Shown here piece by piece: positions 8,105 through 17,063 of a stretch of DNA of 64,000 nucleotides (position 1 is the first letter of the stretch; every line of letters starts with the position of its first letter). The DNA lies in NCBI GenBank assembly GCA_003612585.1, contig RAZH01000001.1, positions 248,001-312,000 of the forward strand, read 5' to 3'. This stretch comes from a bacterium 1XD42-54. GTDB lineage: Bacteria; Bacillota; Clostridia; Lachnospirales; Lachnospiraceae. Made by a program: the position numbers and the translations under genes. The notes under the pieces are model-generated. The model did no database searches. It saw nothing but the letters and a program-made list of their open reading frames with translations, and was not told the origin of the DNA.

Positions 8105-10012
8105 TTAAAGCCCCTCCAGCTCCTCCATCCAGATAGCCACACTTGCATCGCTCGGCATCCGCAGATCACCTCTTGGTGAAAGTGCGACGCTTCCCACTTT
8201 CGGGCCATCCGGCACGCACGAACGCTTAAACTGCTGGGAAAAGAAACGCCAGTAGAACTTTTTCAGCCATTTCAGAATTACCGCATCCTCATACATGCCC
8301 GCAAAAGCAAGCTTTGCCACACGGTACAGCTTTGACGGAGCATACCCAAAACGAAGCAGATAATATAAAAAGAAGTCATGCAGCTCATACGGGCCCACCA
8401 GGTCTTCCGTCTTCTGAGATATCTGGCCGTTCTCAGGCGGCAGCAGCTCGGGGCTGACCGGAGTGTCCAGTACGTCATATAAAATCCCGCTGATACGGGT
8501 ATCACCGCAGGTATCTGCATAATAGCGCACCAGATGGCGTACCAGCGTTTTCGGTACAGAGCAGTTGACCGCATACATGGACATATGATCGCCATTGTAG
8601 GTTGCCCAGCCAAGCGCCAGCTCAGACATATCCCCGGTTCCGACGACCAAACCGCCCTTTTTATTTGCAATATCCATCAAAATCTGTGTTCGCTCCCTGG
8701 CCTGACTGTTTTCGTACGTCACATCATGGATCGAGGCATCCTGCCCGATATCACGGAAATGAAGGCTTACCGCATCCCGGATGTCCACCTCCAAAAGTTC
8801 GGCTCCGAGGCGTCTGGTCAATTCACACGCGTTGTGGTACGTTCGGTCCGTTGTGCCAAAGCCCGGCATCGTTACTGCCACCATCTGACTGCGCGGAAGC
8901 CCAAGCAGGTCATGCGCTTTTGTCATAACAAGCAGTGCAAGCGTGGAATCTAGTCCTCCCGATATCCCCACCACTGTACTGTTTGCGCCCGTATGCTGCA
9001 AACGCTTTTTCAGGCCAAGTGCCTGAATCATCAGAATTTCCTCGCATCTTTTTTCCCTGTCCTCTTTTCCAGAAGGAACAAACGGTGCTGCATCAAACTT
9101 TCTCGTCAACTGTGTCTCTTCTGTTTTTAAATGAAACGATGTCTTCACATACTGCCCGGCATTTTGTATCTGAAACGACGTCATCCGCCGCCGCTCCGCG
9201 CGCAGCCGCCCGAGATCCAGCTCCGCATAGATCGCCCCACAGGAAAACCGCAGGGACTGTGCCAGAATATGTCCGTTCTCTGCCACAAGATCATGACCTC
9301 CAAACACGAGATCCTGTGTGGACTCTCCTTCTCCTGCGCTGGCATAAATGTAGCCGCAGAGCAGTCTCGCCGACTGTCCGGACACAAGTGCCTCCCGGTA
9401 CACATCTTTTCCAGTCACCTCATCACTCGCAGACAGATTGACAATCACATCCGCTCCTGCCAGCGCATGCGCCGTGCTCGGCGGGTTCGGCGCCCACAGA
9501 TCTTCACAGATCTCAGCTGCTACGGTAAGTCGCATACCGTCGCAGCAAAATAGCTGCTGTGTGCCAAACGGAACTTTCATACCCTCGCATATAAGATACT
9601 CCACCTGCTCATTGCCTGGCGTAAAATAACGCGCCTCATAAAATTCATTATAATTTGGAATATTTCTTTTCGGTACCAGGCCAAGCAATCTGCCATCCGA
9701 AAATACAGCCGCTGTATTATAGAGCTTCTCTTCTTTTTCCCAGGGCAGCCCCACAAATACCAGTGCATCCTCTCCTTTTGTCTCTGCGATCAACTGAAAA
9801 AGTGCTTCCCGCGCCTCATTCAGAAGCTTTTCCTGCCAGAACAGGTCTTCACAGGTATAGCCGGTCAAACACAATTCCGGAAATACAATAATCTTTGCCT
9901 TTTCCTGCAATGCTCCTTTCAGTTCCCGGGAAATACTTTCCAGGTTAAACCTGCAATCTGCAACCCGGATTTCCGGAGTTACTGCCGCCACTTTTATGAA
10001 ACCATCCCTCAC
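8105..10012 (-). CDS. nadE: Glutamine-dependent NAD+ synthetase
   Basis: A two-domain cytoplasmic enzyme (635 residues) making NAD+ from deamido-NAD+, ATP and glutamine. The N-terminal nitrilase-like glutaminase shows the triad region: E46 in FPELCLTGY, Lys in VPKRNIPNY and Cys in AAEICEDLW. The C-terminal synthetase has the SGGLDS ATP-pyrophosphatase loop and GTGDMSELALGW. I start at GTG 10012, which follows AGGAGG by six bases and gives the family-typical N-terminus RDGFIKVAAVTPEIRVADC. An ATG 24 bases upstream lacks a comparable RBS. It precedes the hairpin element and follows hslO on the same strand. Confidence 0.95.
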   Translation of the reverse strand: MRDGFIKVAAVTPEIRVADCRFNLESISRELKGALQEKAKIIVFPELCLTGYTCEDLFWQEKLLNEAREALFQLIAETKGEDALVFVGLPWEKEEKLYNTAAVFSDGRLLGLVPKRNIPNYNEFYEARYFTPGNEQVEYLICEGMKVPFGTQQLFCCDGMRLTVAAEICEDLWAPNPPSTAHALAGADVIVNLSASDEVTGKDVYREALVSGQSARLLCGYIYASAGEGESTQDLVFGGHDLVAENGHILAQSLRFSCGAIYAELDLGRLRAERRRMTSFQIQNAGQYVKTSFHLKTEETQLTRKFDAAPFVPSGKEDREKRCEEILMIQALGLKKRLQHTGANSTVVGISGGLDSTLALLVMTKAHDLLGLPRSQMVAVTMPGFGTTDRTYHNACELTRRLGAELLEVDIRDAVSLHFRDIGQDASIHDVTYENSQARERTQILMDIANKKGGLVVGTGDMSELALGWATYNGDHMSMYAVNCSVPKTLVRHLVRYYADTCGDTRISGILYDVLDTPVSPELLPPENGQISQKTEDLVGPYELHDFFLYYLLRFGYAPSKLYRVAKLAFAGMYEDAVILKWLKKFYWRFFSQQFKRSCVPDGPKVGSVALSPRGDLRMPSDASVAIWMEELEGL

Positions 10013-10089
10013 ACCAAGTTCCTCCTGACTGCTCATTTCTCTTTCCGGCCGATTCTGATCTGCCGGCCCTATTACTTTACACTTGCCCT

Positions 10090-10968
10090 TTATCTGTCGG
10101 CCTTTTTCAGAAGCGCACGCAGCTCCTCTACCTCCACACGATACGTTTTCTGACAGAACTGACAGTTTACTTCAATTGCTTCGCCCTCATCAATCATTTC
10201 CTGTAAATCCTTTTTCCCGATACTGATCAGAGCCCGCTCAATCCGCTCTCTGGAACAATCGCAGTGATACTGCGTCGGAACTGTATCCATAATCTCCACC
10301 CCGAACTCTCCAAGCAGCTCGCCCAGAATCTGTTCAGGTGTCATCCCAGCATCCAGCATGGCTGTTACGGAACTCACCTCTGCCAGCTTCCTTTCCAGAC
10401 GCTCCACAACGTCCTCTGAAGTAAAAGGCATCAGCTGAATAATAAAACCACCGGCCTGTTTTACTGTATTGTTTTTCTCCATCAAAACGCCAAGACCGAC
10501 GGAGGAAGGCACCTGCTCTGACACGGCAAAATAATACGTGAGATCGTCGCCGATCTCTCCCGTCTTTAATTCGCACTGACCGATATACGGTTCCTTCATG
10601 CCAAGATCCTTGATCACATTCAAAATCCCGATGCCAATCGCGCCGCCCACATCCAGTTTTCCTTTTTCGTTTGCATGGAGCACCACGCCAGGGTTCTGCA
10701 CATACCCTTTTATGTTTGCCTTCGAATCCGCAGTCACCGTAATACCGCCGATCGGCCCGTTTCCTTTCATCTGAAGTGTCAGAATGTCCCTCTCACCCTT
10801 CATCATAGCACCCATCATAGCGCCTGCCGTCAGCAAACGCCCGAGCGCTGCAGTCGCCACCGGACTGGTATTGTGGAAAGACCGTGCCATCTCCACGGAC
10901 TCCCTTGTCGTCGCTGCAAACGCGCGAATCTGCTGGTTTGCAGCCGTAGCTCTTACGATATAATCCAT
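10090..10968 (-). CDS. hslO: Redox-regulated chaperone Hsp33
   Basis: A 292-residue holdase chaperone that is activated when its zinc site is oxidised. The N-terminal substrate-binding domain includes GNGPIGGITVTAD and GYVQNP. The C-terminus holds the four zinc cysteines as CDC (HCDCSRERIERAL) and CQFC (VNCQFCQKTYRV). The start MDYIVRATA at 10968 fits the family and puts the gene 22 bases after the upstream exporter's stop. A longer start would overlap that gene. It is probably co-transcribed with the metal exporter, which hints at a shared stress context. Confidence 0.95.
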   Translation of the reverse strand: MDYIVRATAANQQIRAFAATTRESVEMARSFHNTSPVATAALGRLLTAGAMMGAMMKGERDILTLQMKGNGPIGGITVTADSKANIKGYVQNPGVVLHANEKGKLDVGGAIGIGILNVIKDLGMKEPYIGQCELKTGEIGDDLTYYFAVSEQVPSSVGLGVLMEKNNTVKQAGGFIIQLMPFTSEDVVERLERKLAEVSSVTAMLDAGMTPEQILGELLGEFGVEIMDTVPTQYHCDCSRERIERALISIGKKDLQEMIDEGEAIEVNCQFCQKTYRVEVEELRALLKKADR

Positions 10969-10990
10969 CTGTCCTGTATCCTTTCTCTTC

Positions 10991-11845
10991 CTATAATATC
11001 CCCAATCCTCCGGCAATCATACCTCCCAAAAGGCCAGCCGCATAAAGCAGCCCCGTGATCGCCAGGTTCGTTTTTTTGCTTTCATTTTCCCGGTATAAAA
11101 CAAGCAGTCCGGTACCCGCGCTGCAAAGAAGCCCGGAAAATAAAGCGCCGCTCCCGATGATTCCTTCCAGGAAAAGCTGGGTAATCAAAACCGACGCCGC
11201 ACAGTTCGGTATCATGCCGACCAGTCCCGCAAACGCCTCTGACACAACCGGCACACCCGCAATCCCCTGCGAAGCCCCGGCAATTCCGCTCCATTCCATT
11301 CCTAAACCAATCGCCAGAGAGATCACGAACAAAAAAACCGCGGTTCGAATCGTATGGTTCAGGGCTGAATATACAATCCCATGTTCCCCGCAGCCGCAGT
11401 GCTCATGCTCACACATATGCGGGTGCTCCGGCATCTCTTTTCTGCGCCCGAACAAGTGCTCAACTGCCAGATCAGTCAAAAGTCCGGCTGCTGCCGCCAC
11501 TGCCACTTTAACCAGAAGTATTCTCAGAATCACAGCCGCGTGGATTCCCTCCGATACCATAATCGGAAGCATTTCATCCGAAGTAGATAAAAATACGGAA
11601 AGCAGTGTTCCCGGAGATACCATACCGCCGGCAAACAGGCCTGCTGCCGCTGCTGAAAATCCGCACTGCGGAATAATCCCGATCAAAGCGCCCAGAAGGG
11701 GCCCCGCCTTCCCTGCCTGATAGATGAGTTCTTTTGTCCTTTGACTCATCCTGTGCTCTGCATACTCTACCACCAAATAGGAAAGGTAAAGAAACGGCAG
11801 AAGCTTCACACAATCTACCACACTGTCAATGAAAATTTCCCGCAT
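10991..11845 (-). CDS. Putative multi-pass heavy-metal exporter (ArsP_2 / putative Mn transporter family)
   Basis: A 284-residue membrane protein with about 8-10 predicted segments arranged as two related halves. Each half carries a conserved signature, GIIPQCGFSAAAAGLF and GMIPNCAASVLITQLF, typical of the 10-TM heavy-metal exporter family (PF11449). Between the halves is a Cys/His-rich loop (PHMCEHEHCGCGEHG) that could bind metal. The substrate (arsenical, manganese or another metal) cannot be told from sequence. Next to hslO, a role in metal or oxidative stress is plausible but inferred. A yybP-ykoY-type leader was not seen upstream. Confidence 0.8.
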   Translation of the reverse strand: MREIFIDSVVDCVKLLPFLYLSYLVVEYAEHRMSQRTKELIYQAGKAGPLLGALIGIIPQCGFSAAAAGLFAGGMVSPGTLLSVFLSTSDEMLPIMVSEGIHAAVILRILLVKVAVAAAAGLLTDLAVEHLFGRRKEMPEHPHMCEHEHCGCGEHGIVYSALNHTIRTAVFLFVISLAIGLGMEWSGIAGASQGIAGVPVVSEAFAGLVGMIPNCAASVLITQLFLEGIIGSGALFSGLLCSAGTGLLVLYRENESKKTNLAITGLLYAAGLLGGMIAGGLGIL

Positions 11846-11925
11846 AAATTCGCCTTTCTTTCAGTCAACATTCTGTCCTGACTATATGTGTCCTTGTCAG
11901 TCCAAGGTATCATAGCACAAAAAGA

Positions 11926-11961
11926 GGCAGCTGCACAATACATATTTCCTGTGCAGCCACC
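11926..11961 (-). terminator. Terminator after the alanine/glycine symporter gene
   Basis: On the minus strand an imperfect stem (GGTGGCTGCACA with TGTGCAGCTGCC) is followed by TCTTTTTGTG. Confidence 0.8.
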
Positions 11962-11986
11962 TTCTATTTCGTATGGTTCTCTTCGA

Positions 11987-13480
11987 TCAGTCGTCTTCTC
12001 CTAGATTTTTCTCCTGCATTTCCTGGATATCCTGGAACACGGAAAGCATCGGCTTTACTTTTTCGTGCCGGAATTTCCGGGCCACGTAATTCTTCGTGCA
12101 TTTGATAACCTGTGGAGAGAGTACCAGAACGCCGATCAGGTTCGGGATCATCATCATACCGTTAAACGTATCGGAAATATCCCACGCAAGCTGTGCCTTC
12201 ATCAAAGAGCCGGCAAGTACAATCCCTACAAATACCACCCGGTAAATGGTAACGGATTTTGTTCCAAACAGATACTCACATGCAGTAGAACCGTAATGGC
12301 TCCATCCAAGTACCGTCGAATACGCAAACAGTAAAATGGCAATTGCCACAAACCATGCGCCCGGTTTTCCGAATGTCTGTAAAAACGCATAACTCATCAG
12401 AGAGTTGGATTCAATCGCAGCCGCTGTCTCTGTCAGTTTTCCGGTAACGAGATCTACTGCACCGGAACAAAGAATCGTCAGAGCAGTCAGCGTACAGACA
12501 ACGATCGTGTCCGCAAACACTTCAAAAATGCCCCACATCCCCTGACGCACCGGCTCCTTTACATTGGAACTGGAATGCACCATAACAGACGAACCAAGTC
12601 CCGCCTCATTCGAAAATACACCGCGCTTCATACCCATCTGCATCGCCAGCGCAATCCCGGAACCAACTACGCCGCCTGCCGCTGACTTCAGGGCAAATGC
12701 GCCTTTAAAAATAGAAACAAACGCTGCCGGAACCACGTCAATATGTACACAGATAATCACAAGTGTTCCAATCAGATAAACAACTACCATAAACGGAACA
12801 ATCTTTTCTGTCATGGTGGCAATCCGCTTGATTCCTCCCAGGATCACAAGCGCAACTGCCAGAACAAGGAAAATTCCTGTCGCCAGCTCCGGAATGCCAA
12901 ACGCAGTCTTTACATTGCCAACCATGCTGTTTACCTGGCTCATGTTTCCGATGCCAAACGACGCCAGAAGGCAGAAACAGGAGAAAAGAACGGCCAGCAC
13001 GATGCCGATCTCTTTGCAGCCCTTTTTGGCTCCGAGTCCGTCACGCAGATAATACATGGCGCCTCCGCACCACTCTCCCTTTTCATTTTTGCGCCGGTAA
13101 AGAATACCCAGCACATTCTCAGAATAGTTCGTCATCATTCCGAAAAATGCAATCAGCCACATCCAAAATACGGCGCCCGGACCTCCGACTGCAATGGCTC
13201 CGGCCACACCGACGATGTTTCCGGTACCGACCGTTGCTGCAAGCGCCGTACAAAGCGACTGAAACTGTGAAATTGATTTATCGTCCGTATGTTTTGTTAC
13301 ATGTTTTTCGCCGAAAATAGCACCAATTGTGTGCCGCATCCAGTATTTAAAATGACTCAACTGAAAAAAACCTGTCATACACGTCATCAAAACGCCCGCA
13401 AAGCCAAGCAAAATCAGCGCCGGCCAGCCCCACACGATATTATTGACGGTACTGTTCACCTGTGTAATCACATCAATCAT
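11987..13480 (-). CDS. Alanine/glycine:cation symporter (AGCS family)
   Basis: A 497-residue inner-membrane transporter with about 10-11 transmembrane helices. Family signatures are visible: the N-terminal FFQLSHFKYWMRHTIG, the TGNIVGVAGAIAVGGPGAVFWMW stretch (~79-101) and the GMKRGVFSNEAGLGSS motif. Family members take up alanine or glycine with Na+. The gene stands alone between its terminator and the ABC transporter ATPase gene upstream. No glycine riboswitch fits in the short upstream gap. Confidence 0.93.
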   Translation of the reverse strand: MIDVITQVNSTVNNIVWGWPALILLGFAGVLMTCMTGFFQLSHFKYWMRHTIGAIFGEKHVTKHTDDKSISQFQSLCTALAATVGTGNIVGVAGAIAVGGPGAVFWMWLIAFFGMMTNYSENVLGILYRRKNEKGEWCGGAMYYLRDGLGAKKGCKEIGIVLAVLFSCFCLLASFGIGNMSQVNSMVGNVKTAFGIPELATGIFLVLAVALVILGGIKRIATMTEKIVPFMVVVYLIGTLVIICVHIDVVPAAFVSIFKGAFALKSAAGGVVGSGIALAMQMGMKRGVFSNEAGLGSSVMVHSSSNVKEPVRQGMWGIFEVFADTIVVCTLTALTILCSGAVDLVTGKLTETAAAIESNSLMSYAFLQTFGKPGAWFVAIAILLFAYSTVLGWSHYGSTACEYLFGTKSVTIYRVVFVGIVLAGSLMKAQLAWDISDTFNGMMMIPNLIGVLVLSPQVIKCTKNYVARKFRHEKVKPMLSVFQDIQEMQEKNLGEDD

Positions 13481-13555
13481 GTTTCATCCATCCTCTCTTT
13501 TTTCATAATCTCCCTGCAACCGCCGAATACCGGCTTCTATACAGAATATGCCGCG

Positions 13556-14296
13556 TTACCCGCGCATAAACCTCTTTAAAAATTCCTGTGTCTTCGGATT
13601 TTGCGGATTGCTGAAAATCTGCTTCGGATCTCCTGCTTCCTCGATCACTCCGTCCGCCATATACACAACATGATTCGACACATCCCGCGCAAACGCCATC
13701 TCGTGCGTTACAATAATCATCGTCAGTCCTTCTCCTGCAAGCTGCTTCATAACATCAAGCACCTCGCCCACCATCTGCGGGTCCAGCGCTGACGTCGGTT
13801 CATCAAACAGCAGAAGCTCCGGCTCCATTGCCAATGCCCGCGCAATCGCCACACGCTGCTTTTGTCCGCCGGAAAGCTGACGCGGCTTCGCATTGATATA
13901 CGGAGCCATACCAACCTTGTCCAAAAATGCAAGCGCGCGTTTTTTTGCTTCCTCTTTGTTCTTTTTCAACACTTTGGTCTGCCCGATGATACAATTCTGC
14001 AACACCGTCATATTGCTGAACAGATTAAAACTCTGAAACACCATGCCAACCTTTGCACGATATGCCGCCGCATTCGTATGTGCCGCCGCAATATCCTCTC
14101 CATGATACAGGATCTCGCCGGTCGTCGGCGTCTCAAGCAGATTCAGACAGCGCAGCAGTGTGGATTTTCCGGAACCGGAGGCCCCGATGATACACGTCAC
14201 ATCCCCGGTCGAGACAGAAAAATCAATATCCCGCAGGACCACATTTTTCCCAAAGGTTTTGCTCAGATGATTGATTTTGATGATTTCCCCGCTCAT
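13556..14296 (-). CDS. Polar amino-acid ABC transporter, ATP-binding protein
   Basis: A 246-residue ATPase of the GlnQ/HisP type: Walker A GASGSGKST, Q-loop VFQSFNLF, signature LSGGQKQRVAIARAL, Walker B LLFDEPTSALD and the switch His in IIVTHEMAFAR. Its ATG overlaps the permease stop by four bases (ATGA), so the two are translationally coupled. It powers the uptake system formed with the permease and binding protein encoded just upstream. Confidence 0.96.
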   Translation of the reverse strand: MSGEIIKINHLSKTFGKNVVLRDIDFSVSTGDVTCIIGASGSGKSTLLRCLNLLETPTTGEILYHGEDIAAAHTNAAAYRAKVGMVFQSFNLFSNMTVLQNCIIGQTKVLKKNKEEAKKRALAFLDKVGMAPYINAKPRQLSGGQKQRVAIARALAMEPELLLFDEPTSALDPQMVGEVLDVMKQLAGEGLTMIIVTHEMAFARDVSNHVVYMADGVIEEAGDPKQIFSNPQNPKTQEFLKRFMRG

Positions 14297-15084
14297 TCGT
14301 CCTCCTCCTTTTTCGCCGTATAGCTGTACAGACCGCTTGTATGCGCCAGCGTATCCGTGGTCGCCAGATCATAATTATCGCTTCCGTCCATCTTTTTCTC
14401 CCACAGCCTGAGCAGCCTGGAGCATGCAAAGGTCAGGATGAAATAGATCACCATCGCAATCGTGAAAGATTCAAAATAGGTATACAATGCTCCCGCCACA
14501 CTTTTTGCCGCATAAAACATCTCCACAATGCCAATTACGGACAGTACGCACGTATCTTTGATATTGATAATCAGATTGTTTCCGATCTGCGGCATGATAT
14601 TGCGCAACGCCTGCGGCAGAATCACATAAAGCATGGTCTGCACATGTGTCATACCGATGGCCTTCGCACCCTCCGTCTGACCGGGGTCAATGGAAAGAAT
14701 CCCGCCCCGGACCGTCTCTGCCATATATGCGCCCGTGTTGATGGATACAATAAAAAATGCCGCAAACCACATGGACATATTGATGTTAAACACCGCAGAA
14801 GAACCGAAAAAGATGAACATCGCCTGCACCATCATCGGCGTACCGCGAAATACCTCAACATAAATATTCAAAATGAGCCGAACAACCCAGAGCAATGCCC
14901 GCTTAAAAATATTGTCCTTTTTACTTACCGGTATGGTCTGAACAATCCCGACCGCAAAACCGATGATGCAGCCAATAAATGTACTGATAAGCGCAATCAC
15001 CATTGTATTTTTTGCGCCGTCCAGATAAGCCGGACCACGCTCCTGCAAAATATACACAATCCTGCCCCAAAAATCCTGTGGCAT
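14293..15084 (-). CDS. Polar amino-acid ABC transporter, permease
   Basis: A 263-residue membrane protein of the His/Glu/Gln/Arg permease family. It has five or so helices and the EAA-type loop ETVRGGILSIDPGQTEGAKAIGMTHVQTM, then ILPQALRNIMPQIGN. It forms the channel for the adjacent ATPase and binding protein. The gene is 206 bases downstream of the binding-protein gene, with a terminator-like hairpin and a repeat in between, so it is probably expressed at a lower level than the binding protein. Confidence 0.95.
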   Translation of the reverse strand: MPQDFWGRIVYILQERGPAYLDGAKNTMVIALISTFIGCIIGFAVGIVQTIPVSKKDNIFKRALLWVVRLILNIYVEVFRGTPMMVQAMFIFFGSSAVFNINMSMWFAAFFIVSINTGAYMAETVRGGILSIDPGQTEGAKAIGMTHVQTMLYVILPQALRNIMPQIGNNLIINIKDTCVLSVIGIVEMFYAAKSVAGALYTYFESFTIAMVIYFILTFACSRLLRLWEKKMDGSDNYDLATTDTLAHTSGLYSYTAKKEEDE

Positions 15085-15180
15085 ATTCTCTCTCCTCCCT
15101 TTACCTGCAAATTCATGCTACCTCTGCCCAATGCTTTTATGTAATTGAGCAGGAAAGATTTCTTCCTTACTCGCCGCGCC

Positions 15181-15234
15181 GCCCGCATGTCGCTTCAGCG
15201 ACAATTTTCCTAATGCGGGCGTGCGCATAAAAGG
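15181..15234. repeat. REP-like dispersed repeat, copy 2
   Basis: GCCCGCAT (15181-15188) pairs perfectly with ATGCGGGC (15213-15220) around an inner CGCT/AGCG hairpin. Positions 15192-15234 match the segment at 3239-3281 at 32 of 43 positions. It lies between the binding-protein and permease genes. Confidence 0.45.
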
Positions 15235-15276
15235 GGCATTTGCACGTTTGAAAAAGTTGATCTGTGCAATGCCCCT
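15229..15276 (-). terminator. Intercistronic terminator/attenuator after the binding-protein gene
   Basis: On the minus strand GGGGCATTGCAC pairs with GTGCAAATGCCCC (one bulge) and is followed by TTTTATG. It begins 15 bases after the binding-protein stop. Partial read-through would feed the permease and ATPase genes, giving excess binding protein. Confidence 0.75.
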
Positions 15277-15290
15277 CATATCAAACTAAT

Positions 15291-16133
15291 TTATTCTGCA
15301 TCGGAAAGCGGCTGAACGGAAATTGCCTCGTTCATCATTTCTTCGTAATCTTCTGTTGTCATGTTCTCCAGGACACTGTTGATGGCATCTTTCAGCTCAT
15401 CATTGCCTTTTTGCAGAGAAATACCGATATTAATTTCCTCGTCGGAAACCTGGAATTCTCCATCTCCGCCTGTAAAATCAAGCAGTTTAAAGTCCGGATA
15501 CGCAACGCATGCAGCCATACCAGTCGGCATATCCGTCACAACGAGATCACACTTATCAGCATCCAGTGAAACCAGCATAGCCGGAGCCGATTCCTGTGCC
15601 GGAAGAATATCCGCATCCTCGATCTGCGGCAGGCATACGTCATACCAGATGGTGTTAAGCTGAGATGTGCATGTTGCGCCTGCAAGGTCTGCCACGCTCT
15701 TCGCTTCCGCGTAATCGCTGTCAGCTTTTGTCAGTGTAATAATTGACGCATAATAATACGGTTCTGTAAAATCTACCATCTGCATACGTGCAGAAGTGAT
15801 GGACTGTCCCGCGATCACACAGTCCACGGTGCCGGACTGTACTGCCGGTACAAGGGAATCCCAGTCAAGCTTCACAATCTCCAGCTCATACCCAAGCTCC
15901 TCACAGATGTGCTTCGCCATCATAACATCATATCCATATGCATATTCGGAGCTGCCTGCAATCGGAACCGCACCGTTCTCATCGGTTGCCTGTGTCCAGT
16001 TGTACGGCGCATAGCCGCATTCCATTGCAACCTTCAGTGTCTTTGTCTCCTCTGCAAACGCCGTACTTCCGACGCCGAGAACCATCGCTGCCGTACAAAG
16101 CAGGGCAGCCGCAGCTTTTCCATTCCTTTTCAT
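15291..16133 (-). CDS. Polar amino-acid ABC transporter, substrate-binding protein
   Basis: A 280-residue family 3 solute-binding protein: VAMECGYAPYNWTQ near the N-terminus, ELEIVKLDWDSLVPAVQSGTVDCVIAG, and MQMVDFTEPYYY. The signal peptide ends GVGSTAFAEE, which fits signal peptidase I. There is no lipobox cysteine, unlike most Gram-positive binding proteins, so how it stays at the cell surface is unclear. It leads the operon with the permease and ATPase. Amino-acid specificity cannot be fixed. A promoter and a leader hairpin precede it. Confidence 0.93.
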   Translation of the reverse strand: MKRNGKAAAALLCTAAMVLGVGSTAFAEETKTLKVAMECGYAPYNWTQATDENGAVPIAGSSEYAYGYDVMMAKHICEELGYELEIVKLDWDSLVPAVQSGTVDCVIAGQSITSARMQMVDFTEPYYYASIITLTKADSDYAEAKSVADLAGATCTSQLNTIWYDVCLPQIEDADILPAQESAPAMLVSLDADKCDLVVTDMPTGMAACVAYPDFKLLDFTGGDGEFQVSDEEINIGISLQKGNDELKDAINSVLENMTTEDYEEMMNEAISVQPLSDAE

Positions 16134-16170
16134 TAACCTCTCCTCCTAATCTCAATAAAGTATAAGACGC

Positions 16171-16194
16171 AAAAAGGCCCCTCAAGCAGGAGCC
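16171..16194 (-). terminator. Leader hairpin upstream of the amino-acid transporter operon
   Basis: On the minus strand GGCTCC and GGGGCC form a short stem with a 7-base loop and a five-U tail, about 40 bases before the binding-protein ATG. It resembles a small attenuator, but lies only ~15-20 bases after the predicted transcription start. Confidence 0.5.
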
Positions 16195-16216
16195 TCCTTG
16201 TTCCTTATTGTTCATT

Positions 16217-16246
16217 AATATACCATAAAAACGTATAAAATACCAA
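16217..16246 (-). promoter_or_regulatory. Promoter of the amino-acid transporter operon
   Basis: TTGGTA (16241-16246) and TATATT (16217-16222) lie 18 bases apart on the minus strand, ahead of the leader hairpin and the binding-protein gene. Confidence 0.55.
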
Positions 16247-16370
16247 AAGTTTTTTCTATTTTTTATAATTTTGTTGTATAGTGACAAATTATGTGATTGC
16301 AGCTCTGTGTTTTACAGAAAGATTGTCTATTCAAGCGGTGTCGTCAGGCCATAACTCTGCCTGTTCTGAT

Positions 16371-17063
16371 TTACAAAAACTGCGCGAACACCGAAGCGCC
16401 CACCACAGTCAAAAGTCCGGATACCGCAATTGACAGACTGCTCATTGCTCCTTCGATCTCTCCGAGCTCCATCGCCTTTGCTGTTCCGATGGCATGCGCT
16501 GCGGTGCCGAGCGCAATCCCCTTTGCAATCGGCTCCTCAATATGAAACAGTCTGCAAATATGTTCTCCGATCACATTTCCAAGAATCCCCGTTACAATAA
16601 TCACTGCCACTGTGATTGTCACAATCCCGCCAAGCTCCTGTGAAATTCCCATACCGATTGCTGTCGTAATGGATTTCGGCAACAGTGTCACGTATTCCTC
16701 GTGGCTGAAGCCAAACAGCGCCGCCATTGCAAGAATAGAAAGAAGGCTTGATGCCACACCGGAGAGAATCCCTGCCATGATCGCCTTGCTGTTTTTCTTC
16801 AGTAATGTGATCTGCTCATAAAGCGGTATCGCGAGACATACGGTTGCAGGAGTCAAAAGATACGAAAGGAGCTTCGCTCCCTCTTCATACCGTTCATAAT
16901 CAATTCCAAATACAGTCAGAACTACTATCACCGCCACAATCGAAACAAGCAGCGGATTGCAGATTGCAAGCTTTAGTCTCCTTTTCAGAAAAAGGCCAAA
17001 CTCATACGCAAGCAGGCTGACCACCACGCCAAAAAATACAGAATCACACAGTATCTCTCTCAT
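16371..17063 (-). CDS. lrgB: LrgB/CidB-family membrane protein
   Basis: A 230-residue, multi-pass membrane protein of the LrgB family. It contains the conserved region LLTPATVCLAIPLYEQ, LLPKSITTAIGMGISQELGG and KGIALGTAAHAIGTAKAMELGEIEGAMSSL. The partner LrgA-like gene lies immediately upstream and overlaps it by 20 bases. LrgAB/CidAB homologues are linked to cell-wall hydrolase control and, in some bacteria, to pyruvate or metabolite transport; which applies here is not visible. No LytSR-type regulator is adjacent. Confidence 0.93.
   Translation of the reverse strand: MREILCDSVFFGVVVSLLAYEFGLFLKRRLKLAICNPLLVSIVAVIVVLTVFGIDYERYEEGAKLLSYLLTPATVCLAIPLYEQITLLKKNSKAIMAGILSGVASSLLSILAMAALFGFSHEEYVTLLPKSITTAIGMGISQELGGIVTITVAVIIVTGILGNVIGEHICRLFHIEEPIAKGIALGTAAHAIGTAKAMELGEIEGAMSSLSIAVSGLLTVVGASVFAQFL

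Noticed and set aside
13481-13555. Possible glycine riboswitch ahead of the alanine/glycine symporter
   Set aside because: The gap is only 75 bases and shows no conserved aptamer features.
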